Source: Selaginella tamariscina
Lineage: Eukaryota; Streptophyta; Lycopodiopsida; Selaginellales; Selaginellaceae
Direction: 5' to 3'
DNA: 64,000 nt
Assembly: GCA_003024785.1 (NCBI GenBank)
Contig: PUQB01000716.1
Span: 30,001-94,000, forward strand
Positions 60,875 through 64,000 of the stretch are shown piece by piece. Position 1 is the first letter of the stretch. Each line of letters begins with the position of its first letter. Both the position numbers and the translations under genes were made by a program. Below the pieces are notes generated by a model. That model was given only the letters and a program-made list of their open reading frames with translations, ran no database searches and had not been told where the DNA came from.

Positions 60875-61949
60875 TCCTATTGTTTTTTATCTTATCTTAT
60901 ATCTCACTATTTTATAATTAAATAAAATTGTTATTCAACATCTTAATTTTTAACAATTAAATTTAATATTGTATTCTTCAACAGTACAAACCAGTTTATT
61001 ATTTACAACATTAAATATCAATTATATTTAAATATTGATAATCTTAATTATCAATTATACACACACATATGTGAATATGACATATAAATTATAAAGAGTT
61101 TGACCCATGGCTTTCCCTCATTATGTGAATTTGTTGGACATCTTTCGTCAAGTAGTTATACATTTAGTTGTTGAATTTGCAAGATGCATTGGATGGAGAA
61201 TTGTAGCTACTTGTTAACTAATTCATGTAATTAACTATTATATAATCATAAGTTAACAATAATTATATGTTAAATACTTTAATATGCATAATGTGTCAAA
61301 CCTCAACCAACTGGTATTTAAAACTTCTGGACCACGGTCCCACCGAAGCAAACTCACCTAGATATGTATATAAATGCATATGACATGATTACCAATATAT
61401 ATTACATACGAGAAGTTCGTTTTTTTAATTATTATTTATTAATAACATGGTATAATGCTAACATTATTTTGTAAAGTATATTTCAAAAGAACTTCTATTA
61501 CACGAAAGTTGTAATTAAAATGGGAATGATATATAATTAAGAATATACTTACATATTAATTATTAATATTTTAAACATACATTTTAAAAGATATTTTTTC
61601 TTTAAATCTATATTATTCTAAAAATTATTTTTTATATTAAAAAATACTAATTAAATAATTAAAATCATTAATTATTAAAAAATGAGACTATAGACATTCT
61701 CATTTTAGTTACAATACTGTTAATAAATATTCTATGCCATAATAATTCTTTATTAATGTATATGCTTAAGCTTAATATAAAATATTTTAACTACAAATGG
61801 TGAAATACATACTTTTAATATATGTATTAGAAACCAAAAGTGTTCCTCATGTCATATTATAGAGGGAAAAAAGTACTGATGATGTCATAAGATGGATACT
61901 CACCCTTTTTAAACAACTGCACTTGCAACGCAAACGAGCATATACACAT
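60875..61949. other. AT-rich spacer upstream of the GDSL gene
   Basis: AT-rich; contains the GDSL promoter. A less AT-rich patch at 61095-61370 (ATGGCTTTCCCTCATTATG, CTGGACCACGGTCCCACC) shows no recognisable gene. Confidence 0.5.
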
Positions 61950-63079
61950 ATGGAGTCATACAAGGCTTTTGTGTGTGTGTTTCTAATGCTTCATATTGGT
62001 ACTTCTCGTGTTATAGCACAGATTATACCTGCTATATATGTGTTTGGAGATTCTACAGTAGATGCAGGGAATAATAACTATCTCGACACGATCATCAAGG
62101 CGAACTTCCTGCCTTACGGGAGAGATTTTGATAATCATGTTTCGACTGGCAGGTTCTGCAATGGAAGGACTCCGACAGATTGGCTGTGTATGTATTGTGT
62201 GTGCGTGCGCGTGCGTATGTGTATGTCAGTTCTAGCTTACTGTATTTATGTTATATTAATTAATAATTTCTATTGATTCTTGTAATAAGTTTAGTAAGTA
62301 GCTTTTTCCATAGTAAATAACAAAATATAGTTTAATTAATAAATATTTAAATTAATCAAAATTGATATCAAAATATGATAGTAAAATGCACAATATCATC
62401 TACGTTGTAAATTTTGTGTATTGGAAGTTAAGCTACAATGTCATAAACTAAGTATTTATGTTTTTATTAATTTCATCTCTGTAGCATACACACACACACA
62501 CACACACACATACACAAGAGTTTTGTATATATTCTTATTTTGCAGCTGCTCTATTGGGACTGCCTTTCAGCCCAGCATACTTAGACCCAGCAGCACAAGG
62601 CAGTGCTATTGTACAAGGTGTTAACTTTGCTACTTCGCATCTGGCTTCTATTGGAAAACTGCACACACCTTTGTACGTTGTGTGTGTGTGTGTATGTGTG
62701 TATACACGTACACAAGTCTGAGTATGTATTGTGTATGGACAGAATGTACCTCCACTTGAAACACAACTGGAGTGGTTTAGTGAATACAAGGAAAGACTCA
62801 AGGGTATTGTGGGGAAGCAAAATGCAAGTCGTATCATTTCTCAGGTACGTGTGTGTGTGTGTGTGTGTGTAAATACCATACATAATTCTATACTTGTACA
62901 TATACATTCATATATACTATGTGTGTGTATTGCAGGCACTCTTTGCACTCAGTACAGGAAGCAATGATTTTATTAACCATTACTACTTAAACCCTATCAC
63001 CCAAATGCAATATGGCAAGGATAAATATCGTGTGCTTCTCATGGATTCTTTCTCAAACTTTGTCAAGGTCAGATATTAT

Positions 63080-63116
<37 letters not shown>

Positions 63117-63745
63117 CATATACGTGTGAGCGTGTGTTGTTTTATGCAGACGTGTGTGTGTGTTTTCAGAAATTGTATGGAATGGGTGCACGTAGGATTG
63201 CAGCGGTCGGCCTTTCACCACTGGGATGCGTACCGTCACAAGTGACGTTGTTCGGACACGGGGATTTGAAGTGTATGGAGTTTCAGAACGAGGATGCTCA
63301 GCTGTTTAACCAGGCTTTGAATTCCACGGTTCGATCCCTGCAAGCCACTTTCTCTGATCTCAAGCTTGCCTACCTTGATATATATTCCATCTTTACTACA
63401 GTTCTAAGCAACCCTTCAAAATATGGTAATTATATTTATATTATAAATAATAATAATTAAAAATTTAATTAACAAAGTTGCTTACTAGACTTATTATAAG
63501 AAAAAAATTTGCATTTTATATTGTAAAATAATTAATTAATTATTTAATTAACAGGATTTAAGGAAACGTTAACGGGGTGCTGTGGGACGGGGAGGATTGA
63601 AGTGTCTATATTGTGTAATCCGACGGGATGGGCCTGTGCAGATGCAAGCAAGTATGTTTTCTGGGATAGCTTCCATCCGACGGACACGATGAACAAGATC
63701 ATTGCTCAAGAGGTAATTACTCAAGGTCTCCCATTGTTATTATAA
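61950..63745 (+). CDS. GDSL esterase/lipase (SGNH hydrolase)
   Basis: Secreted SGNH-fold esterase. The ATG at 61950 is preferred over 61923 because MESYKAFVCVFLMLHIGTSR then forms a clean signal peptide ending VIAQ. Exon 1 carries block I, IYVFGDSTVDAGNNNYLDT (catalytic Ser), and STGRFCNGRTPTDWL; exon 2 (62546 on) ALLGLPFSPAYLDPAAQGSA then IVQGVNFAT; exon 3 LSTGSNDFINHYYLNP (62945-63000; block III GSND); exon 4 LYGMGARRIAAVGLSPLGCV and on to LAYLDIYSIFTTVLSNPSKY (63173-63425); the last exon (63556 on) GFKETLTGCCGTGRIE, CNPTGWACADASKYVFWDSF and HPTDTMNKIIAQEV, with the catalytic Asp-x-x-His in WDSFHPT. The stop is at 63743-63745. All four catalytic blocks are intact. One base is missing in exon 2 after VNFATS. 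Introns start or end in (GT)n/(CA)n. Plant GDSL functions vary; none is assigned. Confidence 0.93.
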
Positions 63746-64000
63746 GTAATAATAATAATATATATATTTATCTGTTTACCTATATATGTATTTATATATT
63801 AAAAATTAGCATTTGTACATAATTTAAGTAAAACACACACGCTTACATTATTCATATTTGAGTTTAGATAATATTAGTACATTTTAATTTCTTAAATTTA
63901 TAATTGTAAATAAAAGCTATTAAGTTTATACTTCATTGTCAAATTATCATCATTCTTACTATTATTTTAAATATTTCATTTCTTTATGATTATCATGATT
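63746..64000. other. AT-rich 3' flank of the GDSL gene
   Basis: Short AT-rich end of the window; nothing recognised. Confidence 0.6.

Overview
The window is nuclear DNA of a land plant. Spliced genes of plant type are present (SEC1/KEULE, golgin candidate 2, cytosolic-type AsnRS, BUB3, NOP58, PAF1/ELF7, a SHINE/WIN1 AP2 factor, mitochondrial MnSOD, a purple acid phosphatase, histone H4, a GDSL lipase). Two nuclear tRNA genes, two Ty3/gypsy elements and telo-box motifs (AGGGTTT / AAACCCT) upstream of several start codons fit this. The SHINE-type gene points to a vascular plant, perhaps a seed plant, but the species cannot be fixed from this sequence. Introns are short and full of dinucleotide arrays ((GT)n, (CA)n, (TA)n, (CT)n); spacers are very AT-rich.

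Layout. 1-16.5 kb, almost all on the minus strand: SEC1 (5' end only; the rest lies beyond base 1), golgin candidate 2, tRNA-Gly(CCC), AsnRS, an old Ty3/gypsy element, BUB3. 16.5-19.9 kb: AT-rich spacer. 19.9-38.3 kb, plus strand: an intronless trypsin-like protease gene, NOP58, tRNA-Asn(GTT), a young Ty3/gypsy element, PAF1, SHINE. 40.1-42.9 kb, minus: MnSOD and a divergent family I inorganic pyrophosphatase-like gene. 44.0-46.8 kb, plus: purple acid phosphatase. 46.8-61.9 kb: an AT-rich, repeat-filled tract with dispersed duplications, a MITE with a recognisable empty-site relative, a small unknown gene and a histone H4 gene. 61.9-63.7 kb, plus: GDSL lipase. No operon-like functional grouping is visible; the host genes are mostly ordinary housekeeping genes (translation, rRNA processing, transcription elongation, mitosis, secretion).

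Two points matter when using this annotation. (1) Many otherwise well conserved host genes carry isolated one- or two-base indels (H4 has about five within 306 bases, while almost every remaining codon is canonical). This looks more like residual assembly error than real decay, so spliced proteins were recognised from exon pieces and several genes have no single clean reading frame. (2) Both Ty3/gypsy elements lie in the same orientation as, and immediately upstream of, a host gene start codon (AsnRS, about 65 bases; PAF1, about 130 bases). Their LTRs, though otherwise unlike, share a TATA/telo-box core. The pairing suggests promoter-proximal integration by one plant Ty3/gypsy lineage with very short LTRs.
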